Origin: Dehalococcoidales bacterium
Lineage (GTDB): Bacteria > Chloroflexota > Dehalococcoidia > Dehalococcoidales > UBA3254
Reading direction: 5' to 3'
Assembly: GCA_028718465.1 (NCBI GenBank)
Contig: JAQULX010000183.1
Coordinates: forward strand, 1 to 6,239
DNA: 6,239 nt
Each line of letters begins with the position of its first letter. Positions within the stretch are counted from its first letter, which is position 1. The notes beneath the pieces were generated by a model that saw only the letters and a list, made by a program, of their open reading frames with translations, made no database searches and had not been told where the DNA came from. Positions 5,584-6,239 of the stretch are shown here, piece by piece. The translations under genes and the position numbers were made by a program.

Positions 5584-5615
5584 ATCAGTGATAGCGGTAT
5601 ATTTTATATCCTGAT
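5584..5615. repeat. Inverted repeat upstream of the P-type ATPase gene
   Basis: ATCAG-(T)-GAT (5584-5592) pairs with ATC-CTGAT (5608-5615), giving 8 base pairs with one bulged T around a 15-base AT-rich centre. It ends 61 bases before the ATPase start codon, so it could be an operator for that gene. It could also be a leftover of the decayed region. Confidence 0.3.
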
Positions 5616-5676
5616 GTCTTCAAAAATTTCCTAATTTCTCCGGGCTCTTGTATACTGGAATAAAGGACTTGTTTGC

Positions 5677-6239
5677 ATGATCAACGGTAGGAATTGGTAT
5701 CAGCTTTCAACAGAGGAAGTTTTCAGAAAGCTGGATTGTAATGCCGAAGGGCTCACCTCAAGCGAAGCAAGTGAACGTCTGAAACAATACGGTCCTAATG
5801 AATTGCCAACCGCGAAGCCAAACGCTTTCAAACGTTTATTGCGTCAGTTTAATAATCCAATGATTTATGTCCTGCTCGTTGCAGCGGCAATCACGGGATT
5901 TCTGACCCTGCGCGGTGAGCATATGCTTCCGGACACGGCGGTTATTCTGGGCGTGGTTATTCTGAATGTGGTACTGGGTTTCTTTCAGGAAGGAAAAACC
6001 GAATCGGCCCTTGAAGCTCTTCGCCACATGATTGTCCGTGAATGCCTGGTATTAAGAGACGGCGAGCAAAAGATTATTCCCACTCGAGAACTGGTACCGG
6101 GAGATATTGTAATATTAAATAGCGGTGACCGGATTCCCGCGGACTTGCGGCTTTTCTTCACTAAAGAGATAGCAGTGGACGAAGCTGCTCTCACCGGTGA
6201 ATCCGTCCCCGTAGAAAAAAATACCGCTCCGATAGCTAA
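5677..6239 (+). CDS. P-type cation-transporting ATPase (P2/SERCA-like), N-terminal part
   Basis: The N-terminal 187 residues of a membrane ATPase that moves cations at the cost of ATP; the rest lies beyond the window. Residues 5-60 match the cation-ATPase N-terminal domain, with LTSSEASERLKQYGPNELP at 26-44. Hydrophobic helices follow at about 62-76 and 85-103, the latter leading into FFQEGKTESALEALRHM (102-118), typical of P2-type pumps. The actuator domain then contains LVPGDIVILNSGDRIPADLR (139-158) and the catalytic TGES loop (173-176), which serves in dephosphorylation. The phosphorylation motif DKTG and the ion-binding helices are not in the window, so Ca2+, Mg2+ or Na+/K+ specificity cannot be assigned. 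The start has AAAGGA (5662-5667) 9 bases upstream. There is no heavy-metal-binding CxxC domain at the N-terminus, which argues against a P1B copper or zinc pump. Confidence 0.93.
   Translation, partial: MINGRNWYQLSTEEVFRKLDCNAEGLTSSEASERLKQYGPNELPTAKPNAFKRLLRQFNNPMIYVLLVAAAITGFLTLRGEHMLPDTAVILGVVILNVVLGFFQEGKTESALEALRHMIVRECLVLRDGEQKIIPTRELVPGDIVILNSGDRIPADLRLFFTKEIAVDEAALTGESVPVEKNTAPIA

Noticed and set aside
5627..5656. TTTCCT-18-TATACT as an ATPase promoter
   Set aside because: The -35 is weak and transcription would start near 5663, cutting into the AAAGGA ribosome binding site at 5662-5667.
5836..6194. Two minus-strand ORFs of 63 and 69 codons under the ATPase gene
   Set aside because: They are opposite-strand shadows of the P-type ATPase frame, which has TGES and other family motifs.

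Overview
The window most likely comes from an anaerobic bacterium. A Gram-positive, Peptococcaceae/Desulfotomaculum-like host is my inference. It rests on the molybdenum/iron-sulfur respiratory operon, strong AAGGAGG-type ribosome binding sites, and AT-rich intergenic DNA between genes of moderate GC. No rRNA or marker gene is present to settle taxonomy, and Chloroflexi or deltaproteobacteria-like hosts cannot be excluded.

Left part, minus strand (4068 down to 1): a three-gene operon for a complex iron-sulfur molybdoenzyme (CISM). In transcription order it encodes an 879-residue molybdopterin catalytic subunit, a 216-residue four-cluster ferredoxin-like subunit, and an NrfD-type membrane subunit that runs off the left edge. 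The first two genes overlap by 8 bases and the third follows after 25 bases, so the subunits are almost certainly made together. Electrons would pass between the quinone pool at the NrfD subunit, the [4Fe-4S] wire and the Mo site. The catalytic subunit has no Tat leader, so this complex probably faces the cytoplasm, unlike classical Psr/Phs/Ttr/Dms enzymes. The substrate cannot be read from the sequence.

Middle (4069-4579): a 511-base AT-rich divergent control region. It holds two good sigma-70-type promoters on opposite strands that share the same -10 bases, a tandem 18-base near-repeat flanking an inverted repeat, a short perfect palindrome, and weaker FNR-like and sigma-54-like matches. 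It separates the operon from a plus-strand gene for a 192-residue stand-alone GAF-domain protein (4580-5158), a plausible sensor connected with the operon.

Right part (5159-6239): a gene-poor stretch contains several AT-rich inverted repeats and, on the minus strand, a degenerate remnant of a protein gene (about 5311-5562, two in-frame stops and no start). The N-terminal third or less of a P-type cation-transporting ATPase then begins at 5677 on the plus strand and runs off the right edge. It appears unrelated to the molybdoenzyme operon.
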